A stretch of DNA of 64,000 nt, taken from contig NC_052476.1 of NCBI RefSeq assembly GCF_009730915.1, positions 19,387,257-19,451,256 of the forward strand. The letters run 5' to 3'. Each line of letters opens with the position of its first letter. Positions within the stretch are counted from its first letter, which is position 1. A program made the translations under genes and the position numbers. Shown piece by piece: positions 1 through 12,160 of this stretch. The stretch is from Dioscorea cayenensis subsp. rotundata (Eukaryota > Streptophyta > Magnoliopsida > Dioscoreales > Dioscoreaceae). The notes under the pieces are model-generated. The model was not told the DNA's origin. It worked only from the letters and a program-made list of their open reading frames with translations, and made no database searches.

Positions 1-775
1 TGAGATTTAAATCTTTAAAGTAGATTTTATTTAATATTTTATGATTATTTTAGTTTTATTTATTTATTTATTATTTTGTTAATATAATATAATTTTATTT
101 ATTATTTTGTTCTTAATCAACTCATTAAATTGTTTTTAATAATAGTTATATCATATAATGGATTCACGATCAACCAATTAAATTTATACATATTAAATTA
201 TTTCTCATACTATATTTATTTAATAAATATTAAATATTATTAATAAAATAATTAAATAATATATTTTAAAAAGTTATATTACAAAATAAATATTTAAAAT
301 AATTAAAATATATGAATAATAATAAATTATATTTGTGATAATAAAAATAAAAATTTTAAAGAATTGAATTTAAAAAGAATTTAAAAAGTGGGTCTCATAA
401 TTTTTTAATAAAAACAATAAAAAAATAAGTGGAGTTTACCTATTAAGCTTTTGGTGACGACCAACTAAACATTGGGCATTAAACCCTCTTTAGAAATGTT
501 TATTTTAAGTTTAATATCTTCTCATTAAACCACCACTAAAGATGCTTTAAGTTTTTATGCATGTTTATTTCAAGATTTGTGAAAAAAATCAATCTATTGA
601 AATAATTATATTTTTATTTACTCCATTTTAAGTTAGTTTTTTTGGATTAATATGTGTTAAAAAAATGGTGTTTGAATTTTCTTTTTATTGTGCAATATGA
701 AAATTGTGTATAATTTGCTTTGCTCATGAAGGTAATTTTTAGTTTGAACAAGATCCAAAAGAGCAACTCAACAAA
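1..775. other. AT-rich intergenic DNA, no gene seen
   Basis: Strongly A/T-rich sequence with short, stop-filled frames. A slightly less AT-rich patch lies near 430-550. I see no coding exon, RNA gene or transposon terminus that can be supported. It is the 5' flank of the tRNA-Asp gene. Confidence 0.6.
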
Positions 776-847
776 GTCGTTGTAGTATAGTGGTGAGTAT
801 TCCCGCCTGTCACGCGGGTGACCCGGGTTCGATCCCCGGCAACGGCG
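776..847 (+). tRNA. tRNA-Asp (anticodon GTC)
   Basis: A complete 72-nt cloverleaf without an encoded CCA. The 7-bp acceptor stem pairs 776-782 with 840-846 (one G-U pair) and the discriminator base is G847. The GTC anticodon is at 809-811, at tRNA position 34. The D-arm holds the A box and the T-arm holds the classic B box GGTTCGATCC. There is no intron. The sequence looks like the standard plant nuclear tRNA-Asp, so the gene is probably active. It delivers aspartate to GAC/GAU codons in cytosolic translation. Confidence 0.97.
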
Positions 848-850
848 AAG

Positions 851-882
851 TTTATTTTTATTTTTTTATTTTTTTATTTTTA
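851..882 (+). terminator. Pol III terminator of tRNA-Asp
   Basis: Immediately after the tRNA 3' end come several runs of five to seven T on the sense strand. This is the usual RNA polymerase III stop signal, and its nearness supports an active tRNA gene. Confidence 0.8.
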
Positions 883-999
883 AAGTTAGAATTTTTAAAA
901 TAAATTAAATTCAATACCCATTACAATAAAATTAAAATAATAAATAAATATTTTAAAAACCTAAAATATTAAATTTTGTAGATATAATAAACTCGCGCA

Positions 1000-1159
1000 G
1001 GTGCAGCTCACGTGCGCAATGTCCCCCGCCGAGTCATGACTCATGAGTAGACGCTTCGCGTTTTAAGGCGGTCACTCACCGTCCTGTCACCGGATTCGAG
1101 TTTTCTTCAGTCCCTCTCTAAAACCCTAACCCTAATCTCCATCTCCATCTCCATCTTCA
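1000..1159 (+). promoter_or_regulatory. Promoter-proximal region and leader of the MEE22-like gene
   Basis: A GC-richer island just before the first ATG. It contains a palindromic G-box (CACGTG, 1009-1014), a telo-box (AAACCCTAA, 1121-1129, then CCCTAA again) and a CCATCT repeat just before the start codon. Telo-boxes near transcription starts are typical of plant genes expressed in dividing cells. The exact transcription start is not visible. Confidence 0.5.
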
Positions 1160-4100
1160 ATGGCGGGTGACGTTGTGTTAGATCAAAGTGCCACAAATCC
1201 ATGCTGTGCTGAGGTTTTTTAATTCTTAATCCTCTGTTTTTTTTGGTTAGTTTTCTCTTCTGATTTGATTCCATTGTTGGTTTATCTGATGGTTGATGAT
1301 TCTTTGAACCAGCTGAAGAAGAAGTATAAGAAGCTGGAGAAGGGGAGGAACGCGTTGAGGCAAGCGGTGGACCTTCTCGAGCATGAGACTACCAAGCTCA
1401 TTACTGAAAGAGATCATTTCAAGAAGGGTATTGCTTGAATCCCATTGTTCTTCTTTAGTATTTTCAGTTCTTTTCTTGTGATTTTTGAGATTTTTTTAAA
1501 TTTTGAATCTGATGACATTGGAGATGAGCATGTTGATATTGGACTTTTACCCAATTTTGAGACTCTTTTTGTGATTTTTTAGTGGTTGTTTCACTGATTC
1601 ATTACTTATTTATAAAAATGCATTCTTCCTGAGATCAAGACTTGTTGTAGACTGGAGATCTGATAATCCTGTCTAGTTGTTTTTATGAGTATTTACTCCG
1701 TATATTATACAAGATATTTCTCTTTTTCTTCATTTTTGAATAATATGTTTACCTGCTATGGTATTGTATCTTTGTGAAATTTATTCATGCAATGCACACA
1801 GCTCCAAGAATTTTATTTTAAAGGAAAAAAGAACTTTTATTTGTTTTTGCTTGTTAAATTTCTTGTCTTTGTATTAATTTATATTAATTTTAGTTTATCT
1901 TATGGGCTTATTTCAATCCAGCTTACGAGGATGAACAGTCTGGAAGGCAGACAAAGAACGATGCACAAGAGCAACAGTCTGGCATTAGACATGACTTGGA
2001 GAAAGAAATTCATGACTTGAGATCTAAGTTATCTTCATATAAGGAAAGTGCGTGCACAAGAAGTGTAGAAGAGCTTCAAATTAGTATCTCTAAAGGTGAA
2101 ATGGAGATCAAAAGGCTTAAAGATCTCCTTGAGAAAGAGGCCAAAAGAGCAGATTCGGAGAAGAAAAAGGCTGATGCAGAAAACAAAAAGGCTGAACAAG
2201 CATGGAATCTTCTGAAAATGGAGAAGAGTAGCATTGAGGAACAGAGAAGTGCATGCTCAAGAAGCCTAGAGGAACTTCAAATTGGTATCTCTAAAGGGGA
2301 AATGGAAATTAAAAAGCTTAAAGATCTTCTTGAGAAAGAGAAAAAAAGAGCAGATTTGGAGAAGAAAAAGGCTGATGCAGAAAGCAAGAGAGCAGCAGAG
2401 GCATGGAAGCTTCTGAAAGTAGAAAAGAGTAGGATTGAGGACCAGAGGAAGATTGCAGAAACCGAAAGGAAGAATGCTGATGATGCGAAGAGGATTGCGG
2501 AGATTGAGAGGAACAAGGCTGAAGAATATAGGCTTTGCTTAGAAAGGGTTCAAATAGAAACTGCTGACATCAGAGATAAATCAGTTGCCGATGCAATTAA
2601 AAAGATTGAAGCTCAGAGGCAGAAAGCAAGTAATGAAAAGAAACGGGCTGATTCAGAGAGAAGAAAAGTAGAAGAACAAAATAGGCTTGTTGAATTGGAA
2701 AGGAGAAAGGCAATTGAGCAAAATGCCTGCATAAGTCGTTTGTCTGAACAGTTGGACGAAGAGAAGAGGAGGAGAGAAGAATTAGAGAAGATGCTAAAGG
2801 GGACTGTGCCTGTTCAGGGAGCATGCAAGAACTGCTTACGCTTCAGAGACAGAAAAAATAAGAGTGATACAGATATTGAAGGTGCTGATGTAAAGCTTTT
2901 AAGACAGCAACTCAAGCTGAGCAAGAAACAAGCAAAATATGCAAAAAAGATGGCCCAGCATGAGAAGGAAAAACTGAGTTTTATAAAGCACCAGCTTTAT
3001 CTCTTAAAGCAGGATTTCATCCCATTCTCATGCCGGTTAAACTTACTAGACAATCATCTTTCAAACTGTGGAAAACATACAGAAGCAAAGAAGAAGGTTT
3101 GTATCAGATTTCTTCTATAACATTTAATGCTCCTGCTTATTGGTCATTCACATTTGACAAGATGTTGACTTTCCTAGCACAGTTCATTGTTCATTAACCA
3201 AAACTCTTTTGTTAGGAGTAGCTACTATAGGATATTTGGCATGTGCATAAGTAAGGAGGCGTTATTTCTAAATATTAAAGAACTAGAACCAGCTCAATGA
3301 CACAGTAATCGGAAGATATACATCAATCATTAATAGTATCATGACTTCTAACTTGCCAATGGAAGCTTCAACTAGAATTCCATTGTTTTTTCCCAATGCC
3401 CATTTTCTATAACAATCATTCATCCGCTACATAATTCTCATGACCTAGTTGTTTATTTTTTTTATATTATTTCAACTGTTAGCTTATTCTTTAGGAAGTC
3501 TCTTGCTGTGATTCATGACTAAACCTTTGGATTTTAAACAAGAGCATTGTTTTGTGTACGGACTTGTATAAATTATATTGAAGTGATAATTGATGTGGCA
3601 CTTGACTTTTATGTTGGCATTTAATATAATATCACAATTTAACAGCTGATATAAAGGAACTCAAGGTTTTATTTTCTTCCAGAGATCTTTAAATGGGTCC
3701 AGTGCGACTAATGTTTATTAGAGCCAATCAACCTTACCCATAAAATCGAGAATATCTCTGAGAGAAGCTTTTAGTTTCCCTAGTGGATGGGACATAGTTT
3801 GATGATTAGTCTGAAGAGCAAAGAGTGATGTAGTTCAACAAAACAAAATTAGAAATCTAAAGAACAAATTTGACTACATTTTAGAGAAAAAGGATTTCAA
3901 CAATGAATTGGGTAGCAATACACCACACTAGAATGTTATCACATTTTGGTGTGTTCATCACTAGCTTTTGGTTAAAAATCATATAAAAACTTAAAATTTA
4001 AAATGGAATATTGTTGTCAATAACTTCATGTTTGGTATATTACCAACAATTCAAATCTACCTGGGCCAAATGTTTCAGATATATGATCTTTTTTGTGCTG

Positions 4101-7100
4101 GAATAAAATCTCAATGCTCATTTTTTACATTATAACTTATAAGTAACAATTGGACTGCTGATTAGCATCATGGAGTCAATTATGCCTGAAGAAAATCTGT
4201 GTGATGACATTTCTCTCTTTCCTTGCTACAGATTCCAGAACCTTCAGAACTGCCAAACTTCAATCTCCACAATGGTTTATTGGCTTGTAAGCCTTATAAT
4301 TTTAATTCACAAAGTGACTTTGGTCTGATAAATACTTGTTACAAAGACTCACAAAACTCTTCTGGTTTAGCAAGAGAAGGCATTGGCAATCAGTTATCTA
4401 GAGGAAGCTGTACAAGGCCAATCTCAGGTACTAATTCTGAATGGGAGTCCCCAGTTGGAGATCCCTTCAGAAAAAAGTCACAAAGTTCTGCAATATGTTC
4501 AACTACCACATCTTTATCTCATAAAGAGTTCATGGGCTCACAGGGAAGAGATGCTCTCGTCGTTTCCGCATCAACTAATTTGGCGAAAAACCATTCAAAT
4601 TTGAGGACTACCATACCTGAAGTGACTGGGGAATTTGCTGAAATGGGGGTTGTAGTAGAAAAGGCTGATAGAAAGCATTTAGAAAGAATGCTTGTATCCC
4701 TTGATAAAGGAAACAAAGCTTCAGAGAGGGGGTCTAATCATAGCAGAAAGAAAAGAAAAATATTGGATGCACTGGAGACTGTCAAATGGTTGTGCTCTGA
4801 AGATAATGACTTGCGTTTTAAGATTAGACGAGAACTTTCTTCTATGAGAGACCTATTTAGTGGTGAAGGCAGATCTTGCACAAATTTTTGCTCCCAAACC
4901 ATTGAAAAGCCCAAGCATTTAGATGCTGAGAGAATCCCACTTACCAAAGAGACTGATGATCCTTCCATGTCTAAAACTTATCCTTGCAAAAGTAGAAAAA
5001 AACAATCTTGTAGTCCAAGCCAACATCAGAAGCAAATGAGGAAATTTGGAAAAGAAGGTAGGCCTGTGGACCTTCTTACTGAAAATTCAGTTCCTGTTCA
5101 GAAAATGAGAGGAAGTGTTCACGAATGCAGAACAGAAGCAATTGATGCTGTTAGCAATGACTCTGCTGCATTACTTTGCTTTGAAAACTTGGTTTCCGGT
5201 GATTATATGAAACTACTAAATCTTGATAGTGATTTAGATGAGAGAAGGTACAGAGAAGCAGTCGAAGTGCCTCTTTCACCAACTTTGCCTGAAATTGATT
5301 TAAATTGTTTTCAGTTGTGTGGAGATGATGCACGCTATTTGGTGGAGGGACCTTCTGGATCTGAAACTGAGGCTCACAATTCTGTGGCTTTTCTTGCTCC
5401 AGATGTTATCAAAGCAGAGATAGAGTTAAATGCATTAAACCCACAAGTCTCTAAAGACAGGGAGCAATTGGTGGATATGGATAGGGACTTGCACTCATCT
5501 AAAGAAGCAGGAGTAAACATCGCATCAAGTAGAGAACTTATTCAGCATCATTCTTCTGCGAGATTCTCTCCTTCAGATCTAATACTAATAGACAAAGATA
5601 TTGGTTCTCCCAGGGATAATATTCTGAATAACAGCGTGAAGAATGCATCTCAAGTAGCAAATGGACCAGATAAAGCTCATGGAACAATTGAAGGAAATGT
5701 TGAGTTGCACCAATCTCCTTCAAAAGTAGGCAGTAGCTTACTGCATGCTGGAAATGCTGCTCAAACCAGGATTCACCGAGACTCAGACTCAGATATGGTG
5801 GAAGAGGCTGCTCTAGAAGTTCCTGTGTCTTCTGTTGACACATGTCCACAAGAAGAGACTGATAGATTTGTACTTAAAAAGGATTCCATGTGCCTTGTTG
5901 TGTTCTCAAACACTAACAATGAAGGAAGCCTACCAAAAATTTTTCTTGCTTTAAATACCGCTGCCAACAAGAATTGCACAGATCCTGGGGCAAACTTCTA
6001 CACAAGATCAATTCTGCATGCCTTGGCATTTGAATCAGATCTTCTACCACAGTAAGTGATTTTTTCCCATACAAAGGCTATTTTACCTAAATTCTGCTGG
6101 GAATTCGTTATTTTTATCTCCTCACTCTAATGAATCCTGTTTTCTTCTATTCCAGGGAGAAGGTCTCTGTTTTCTTTTCGTTGTTACTACATTTTACTTC
6201 TGGCATGACTTCAGCAAGTTCCACCTTTGTGACCAATGAAGAATTCTTCGCATGCTGCAAATCTATTGCAAACGAGATGATTAGAGGTATGCAATTTTAT
6301 TCAGTTCATTTGTTCTACAAGATGTGAAAAATTTTGGTGTGTTGCCCATAGTTTGATGTGTATCATCATTTGCCAAATCAAGGGAGTAGGTAAAAGTCGT
6401 CTTATCTTGTGTGTTCAATCTTTTCCATTGCCTCCAAGCTTCTTTTTTTCTTTTTTTTCTCTATACATTTGTGATTTCACGTGCCACCATCTTTAGCATC
6501 CGAAGCTGTTAGTTTCCACCAACTTAATATGACCTATTATGCTCATTTTTTTGAATAAATGCCAAAATATTATTGTGTTGATTTTATTTTTTTAAGTAGT
6601 TATTGTGAGTGTGTGTATTTAATGATATTGGTCTTTTTGCAGTGATCTCTGATGAGAAAGGCATGCCATTATTTCAAGATAGCTGTCAGTTAAACATTCT
6701 TGTAAATCTGATCCAGGATTTTCTGGTCATGGGAAAAGTTTTGGTGTGTGATAAGTCACATACGCAATCAGTTGACTCACATAACGAATTTCAGTGTCTA
6801 GAAGGGCGATGCTTGTTATTTAAAGATGCAACGTATGGTCAGCTGGTAGCAGGCAGTATCCTGTTGGCATCTATTTGTGCTGAACTTGACCACATTTCTT
6901 TTCTATTGGAGACATCATATAAAATTATTCGGATGTGTAGAAGGGACACTTCTTGGGTCCTGTCAGTGTTGCATATTTTTGCTTCTGTATGTGGGCGGAA
7001 ATTTTTTACTCAAGAAAACTACAGTTCTCTTTTATGTGCCATAGGATTGGTGGTTTCATTTCTTGAGGGAAAGCAAGCATCAGTCTCTAAATCAACATGT

Positions 7101-8215
7101 TTTTCTGGCGAGAGTGATGTGGGTTCCAGCTTTTTACCCTGTGAAGAATGCCCATTCTCTACAAATGCCAGTCCCAAGGATAAATTCATGTCATCACTGC
7201 TGGATGTGCTACATGACCATGCTATGGTTGCCATCCGTCACCCTACTCCACAAAACACTGTTATGAATCCAGTGCCTGAGATTCCTGAAAGTGTGGCTAC
7301 TTATGAACATAGTCCTGATGTTAGACAAGAATTTGGTAGTTTGATTACTAACTGTGGCACATCTTGCCCTTTATTAAAGTACAAAAAGCAAGCTGCTGAT
7401 TGTTCTGATCTTGTTACTCAAGAGAATCTTTGTGCCTTCTCTGATATTGTCTCTTTGGTGGAGCTGGTTGCCTACTACCAGGTGTGTGCATTTAGTTTGC
7501 TGTTTGTTTGTAGTTCAATTACCTGCATCTAGATCTTTTGCTTTCTGGTGAACCTAAAGCATTGTTCTTAATTGAGTGATTTTTTGTTTATTTATTCTCA
7601 GAGCTGGGAATGGACTTGCGATAAAATCATGCCTCGTCTTGCAAGTATTACACAATCATGTGTGGATGACAATTTTACTGCTGCTCTCTGTTTGCTGCTT
7701 GGTCAACTGGCAAGGTATGTTCTTATAATTCTTGTTCAATCTTGTTGCACATTCTCTACCACTCTTTTCCATATTTCCTTCATATACCTGTTACCGTTGT
7801 TTGTTGTGTCCTGGTTTTGAAACTGTGTCATATTATCAAAGCACTGCTTATATGTTTATATTAGTTTTAGTCTCAGAGGAAACACTAAATTGTTTATATA
7901 TCTTACAGGCATGGTGTTGAAGCTTGTGGCTACCAGCACAAAGGAATTGCAGAAGTCCGACAGCATTTACACATTATTCTGACTAAATGTCTTGGTGGGA
8001 AACAGAGCCTTCCTGTTCAGTTTGCAGCTGTTCATTCTTTAATCAACCTTCTTCCTGTGAGTTTCACAGAAATCAGAGATCTAAATTTGGAACTCATGAC
8101 TGAGGATGCAGAACAATCAGATCATATAAAACTCATAAGGAAGTGGTTTTCTCTGCTGAACAAAGAACACCAATCCTTGTCACTGAACCTTTTCATGTCT
8201 GGACAAGTTCCATGA
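1160..8215 (+). CDS. MEE22: Large coiled-coil protein, MEE22/EMB1611-like (8 exons, about 1517 aa)
   Basis: Exons I infer: 1160-1213, 1313-1427, 1922-3096, 4232-6051, 6156-6286, 6643-7481, 7602-7714 and 7909-8215. All are joined by GT-AG introns with matching phases, totalling 4554 nt and ending in TGA. The N-terminus (MAGDVVLD..., NPCC, then a Lys-rich stretch with NALRQAV) and the long Glu/Lys/Arg coiled coil (about residues 75-345) resemble Arabidopsis MEE22/EMB1611, which is needed for embryo and shoot-meristem development. That identification is from memory. Residues 99-165 and 166-232 are a tandem duplication. After the coiled coil come a low-complexity Ser/Asn-rich stretch (exon 4) and a conserved-looking helical C-terminal third (exons 5-8). 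No catalytic motif is visible. Exon boundaries are solid; the family name is less so. Confidence 0.82.
2047..2448 (+). repeat. In-frame 201-bp tandem duplication in exon 3
   Basis: Two adjacent 201-nt units (2047-2247 and 2248-2448) encode two 67-residue units, each starting SAC(T/S)RS(V/L)EELQI and ending E(E/D)QR. They differ at a modest number of residues and keep frame and heptad register, so the coiled coil was lengthened without disruption. Confidence 0.95.
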
Positions 8216-8567
8216 GCACCAATCAGTTTTTTCAGGTGTTTGCTTCCGACCTGTTGCCGAGGATGATGGATTTCAGCACAAAATTTTGCATGTGAAAGCA
8301 CCAGTCATTGAATTGAGAGTAATCATCGGCGGCATGCATGTTTTTGCAGGTATATTTCACGCGGTTCAGATTCGCCTTATCATTAGCAGTGAACTGTGGA
8401 CTTCTGGATCATCAACAAGCACAATTCAGTTTTGCATGTATTGTTCAGAAAGAAGATTTCTTTTTTTCACTGATGAAAAGGGTCCGAATTTATGTGTCAG
8501 GCATATCACAAGCAGGAGGGATGTCAGCTACATGAAAAATTTTGTTTTTCTGAGAAACTGGACCAGC
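8216..8567 (+). other. 3' UTR and downstream flank of the MEE22-like gene
   Basis: Sequence after the TGA stop with scattered short frames. A 113-codon open frame here (8286-8627) has no family resemblance and overlaps the start of a repeat. It is most likely the 3' UTR. Confidence 0.5.
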
Positions 8568-9030
8568 ATTCTTTGTTTTTTCTTATTTTCTTTTAATTTA
8601 TTGTCGATGCTAATTTGCATGTTGTGAGCCAGTTTTTGCCTGGATATGCAAATGGTGCCATTGATATATTTAATGTGAATTTTCCATGTCTTCAGGATAA
8701 CTTAAAAGGAAAAAATTTTAAAAAAATTGGCCAGCTTTTGCAGATTACATTGGTTTCTCCTTTTTAGAGTTAAAAATTTTTTTTTTTGCAGAATTACATT
8801 GGTTATCTCTATATATATTAGAGTCTGATTCTTTGTTTTTCTTATTTTCTTTTAATATATTTTCGATGGTAATTTGCATGTTGTGAGCCGGTTTTTGCCC
8901 GAATATGCAAATGATGATGTCATTGATAAATTTGTCATGTCTTCAGATTCAGAATAACTTAAAAAGGAACCAAAAAAAAAAAAAGGCCCAGCTTTTGCAG
9001 ATTACATTGGTTTCTCGTTTCTAGAGTTAA
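8568..9030. repeat. Direct duplication of about 205 bp (two copies)
   Basis: Copy 1 (8568-8774) and copy 2 (8828-9030) share blocks such as ATTTGCATGTTGTGAGCC and GCTTTTGCAGATTACATTGG, with small indels. Just after copy 2, a roughly 34-bp motif containing CTCATTCTGTTGAATTTCAC is itself doubled (about 9030-9095), ending in (TA)n. The array lies between two convergent genes. Confidence 0.9.
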
Positions 9031-9095
9031 TCTCATTCTGTTGAATTTCACTGTTTATATATAATCTCATTCTGTTGAATTTCACTGTTTATATA

Positions 9096-9468
9096 TATAT
9101 ATATAAAAGAGTCTGATAACTTTTGGTTCAAAGTTGAGCTCAAATTGACATGAAAAAAAAACTCTACTTTCCAATTTAAAAATAATAAAAAATACTTCCA
9201 CACATATAAATATATATATATATATATTGCTGTAATCACTAATCAGCACAACATTTAAATAAATTTCAACAATAAGGAGTTACCAGAAGGGGGAAAAAAA
9301 AGGTAAAAGAAGAACCCCAGAAACAAAACAATGAATAAACCCAAATCCCAAAAGAATCCCCTCTCTAATCTCTCAACTCACAACCATGAAAGAAATTTAT
9401 AAGAAAACCAGCATAGAGATCATAACAACCACTGCATTCCAGACGACAACAAGTCCCTCTCAGAGAAT
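9096..9468. other. Intergenic space between convergent genes
   Basis: AT-rich DNA with (TA)n tracts near 9092-9105 and 9209-9226, followed by the 3' UTR of the patellin gene on the minus strand. No gene seen. Confidence 0.6.
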
Positions 9469-11999
9469 TTAAGAAGAAGACAATGTGTTGTTGCTGGTCT
9501 TGAACCTATAAAGCACCTTCTTCTTCTTGAAAGAGCTGTTCTCAATGGTTATAACTACTTTTCCGGGCTCGTTTGTTCGAAAGCAGTTCCGCACCAGCTC
9601 TTCTTGAGGCCCCATCTTCTTACTCTTCTGGACTATTATTGTGTATGATCCTTCATCCTCTGGCACAAACTCTTCCTTATAGTTCACTTCCCAACCCAGC
9701 ACTGTCACATCCCATACCACTCTTGTTCCAGCCTGCCCATTTGTTTCATCCATTTTGTTCATCAAGAACAAAGACAAATATATATGCATATGTATAATAA
9801 TAAAAAGTCCCACATCGGTTAAGAAAAATGTGGATTTGTTGAATGTTGGTTTCTCATCATATCAACTTAAATGTCGGTTTGAATTGTGCCCACATAATAA
9901 GTTTAATTTGCATCTGACATATATATATGTATAACTCAAATTACATTGCTTATGTATTATTGTTTCAGGGTGTTATTGTGTATCATATAGGACTCGATAC
10001 AACTTAAAATCTTGGATGTACTTTGATATGTACATAAAAAAAGAAAAGTAGAGAAACGAATATTGGTACCTCTGGAGTAGGAATTTCAATGCTCTCAGTT
10101 GACCCAGCTTTGATGATGAGCTCTGAGACAGTATCTTCTATGGAGAATTCAGCATCCTTTTGACATTTGAAGCCACCATAGCTGACAGGGATTTGTTCAG
10201 CAGGGATATACCTAAGCAAAAAAACAGTTGAATCAGTAAAATTTCTCCAAATACTGGAAAGTCTAGAAGGGATGTAGTATGAAGATCAGATTCGGACTTA
10301 CTTGAGGAGAGTTTCGGTAACCTTAGATGGGCGCGCAAACACGAACTTGCTTTTTGTTCTTTGGGTTAAGAAGGGAGATAAAATAGAGTGGATGGCATAA
10401 TACCAGAATGGCACATTGACAACGATCTGCACATCAATTAACATTCAGTGAAATCAATTTTCTCCAATCAAGAAGAAAGAGAGTATACTCCCAATTTCTG
10501 TCACCAAGCTTTTCAAATCATAGTATACTAATCAAGATTCAAAATTTTTGTTTTCAGGCATATCAATCACCTTCAGATTATGTAAAATCATAGTAGATCT
10601 AGAGCTTGGATTTTATCACGGATAAACAAAGCTTATCAAACAAACCAAATGTGATTCAGAGACAGTTTGTATAATAAAATCATAGCATCATAGTCTCAAG
10701 TATAGATAAGGAACTTTCCTTGCAGAACTTTTCAAAAAAATATAAAGTGAGAGTTCAAAATTCAACATTTATCATTTGAAGATGAATTTCTAATCAAAAT
10801 GAGGAATTAACAGTAGATCTGGCAATCGAATCTAATAAGTGATAAAGAAAGCATACAAACTGAAAAAGTAAAGATACAAATTTTCATCCATCTTAAGAAA
10901 CAAATAAAAGAAATCTAAGCAGAGAAAGTTCAGCATTCAATATTTATCATTTGAACATGAATTTCTAATAAAAAAAAAAGAAACAAAATTCAAAAGGAAT
11001 CAAGATCACCATTCAAAATTTATCATTTAAAAATGAATTCTAATCAAAACAAGAAACAAAATTCAAGATGAACTTAGTTCACAGCATTCAAAATTTATCA
11101 TTCGAAGAAATGAATTTATAAATCAAAACAAGGAATAAACTTGAAGATTATTATAACAAAATACTCACATTTCGGGCAACAAATTCAGGGTAATTATCCT
11201 GCAGCAACTGAACAGCATTTTTCATGGCAGTCCTCAGCTCCTTCTTCGAAATCCCGGGGGAATTCTTCAGATCAGTGATCTGAAGCAATGACGAAACACC
11301 CCCCGGCTTGAAATCCAACTTCTGAATCCCCTTCTCCATCAGCTGCACTCTCCACCTCAAGAACTCCCCTCTCTTCTCCTCCGTCCCAAACGCCTTCTGA
11401 TAGAGAGCCTCATCAGCAAACACACCATAAACATTATAGCACACCGGATGCCCCTCACGATCAACTCCATCCATGTAGCACGCCGCACTCAATCCAGCAC
11501 CGAGCTCTTCCTCGCCGATCACCGAATCAATTTTCGCCTCTTTCCTCCATTGAAGCGTTTTCTCAAACATCTCATAGGCATCCTTCACCTTGAACTCCCG
11601 AGCCCTGAGGAATTTGAGAAGGATCACATCAGTGCTCTCCGATCCCTTGCTTGGTAGAAGCGGCACTCCCCAAAGAGCCACATCCCTCTCCTCCTCCTCC
11701 TCCTTTCCAAGAATGCCATTCTCAATCTTCTCACGGAGCTCAGCAAGCGCCTTCTTCTCATTCTCCTTGAGATCAGAAAAACAGTTGCTTTCCTCCCTAA
11801 AAGAACCATTTTTATCCACAATCGAAGCCTCCTTCTCCTCCTCGCGCTTCATCTCCGTCTCCGTCTCATCAGCGGGAACATCATCATCGTTATCAACAGC
11901 AACAACAACAACCTTGCTCTTCTCTTCCTCAACCATGGCTGCCTCTTGTTGCACGTTGAGAGATTGCTCCTCCGCCATTGGCGTCGTCTCGGCCGTCAT
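9469..11999 (-). CDS. PATL: Patellin: SEC14 (CRAL-TRIO) plus GOLD domain protein, 453 aa
   Basis: Minus-strand exons 11999-11169, 10426-10302, 10211-10070 and 9732-9469 join in phase through GT-AG introns (1362 nt, stop TAA). Order of parts: an acidic Glu/Asp-rich N-terminus (residues 1-75), CRAL-TRIO-N (about 80-155), a SEC14 lipid-binding lobe (about 165-330, with DREGHPVCYNVYG, ITDLKNSPG, DNYPEFVARN and VNVPFWYYA), and a C-terminal GOLD domain (about 340-450, with GWEVNYKEEF and a Lys-rich end). Patellins bind phosphoinositides and act at the plasma membrane and the forming cell plate, in membrane traffic and auxin-carrier positioning. I chose the ATG at 11999 because the frame upstream has only a TTG. 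The length is close to the shorter, PATL6-like members; I cannot assign the paralogue. Confidence 0.95.
10755..11145. repeat. Dispersed minisatellite in patellin intron 1
   Basis: Four variants of a motif around ATTCAAAATTTATCATT, followed by GAA/ATGAATT and TCTAATCAAAA, occur near 10757, 10937, 11012 and 11086. They account for much of the 742-bp first intron. Confidence 0.75.
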
Positions 12000-12160
12000 C
12001 CTCAAGCGATAATTGAGGGTTTCTAGGGTTAGGATTTGGTGAAGATGGAGATGAAGAAGAAGAGAAAGCTCTCACCTTTGGAGAGAGATAGAGAGTTCTC
12101 TGGTTCTAGGGTTTCCAACGGGCATGTATATATATATATATATATATATATTAGTTTTTT
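12000..12160 (-). promoter_or_regulatory. 5' leader and core promoter region of the patellin gene
   Basis: Read on the minus strand, a (TA)n tract at about 12124-12153 is followed by a leader carrying AACCCTAGAACC and CCCTAACCCT motifs (telo-box-like) before the ATG at 11999. The TA tract may serve as the TATA region, but no single TATA box can be singled out. Confidence 0.45.

Noticed and set aside
8286..8627. 113-codon frame after the MEE22-like stop
   Set aside because: Lies in the 3' UTR and runs into a repeat; no domain or splice link to the gene.
11590..12012. 140-codon frame on the plus strand
   Set aside because: Antisense to the acidic N-terminus of patellin exon 1, whose splice-consistent reading is clearly the gene.
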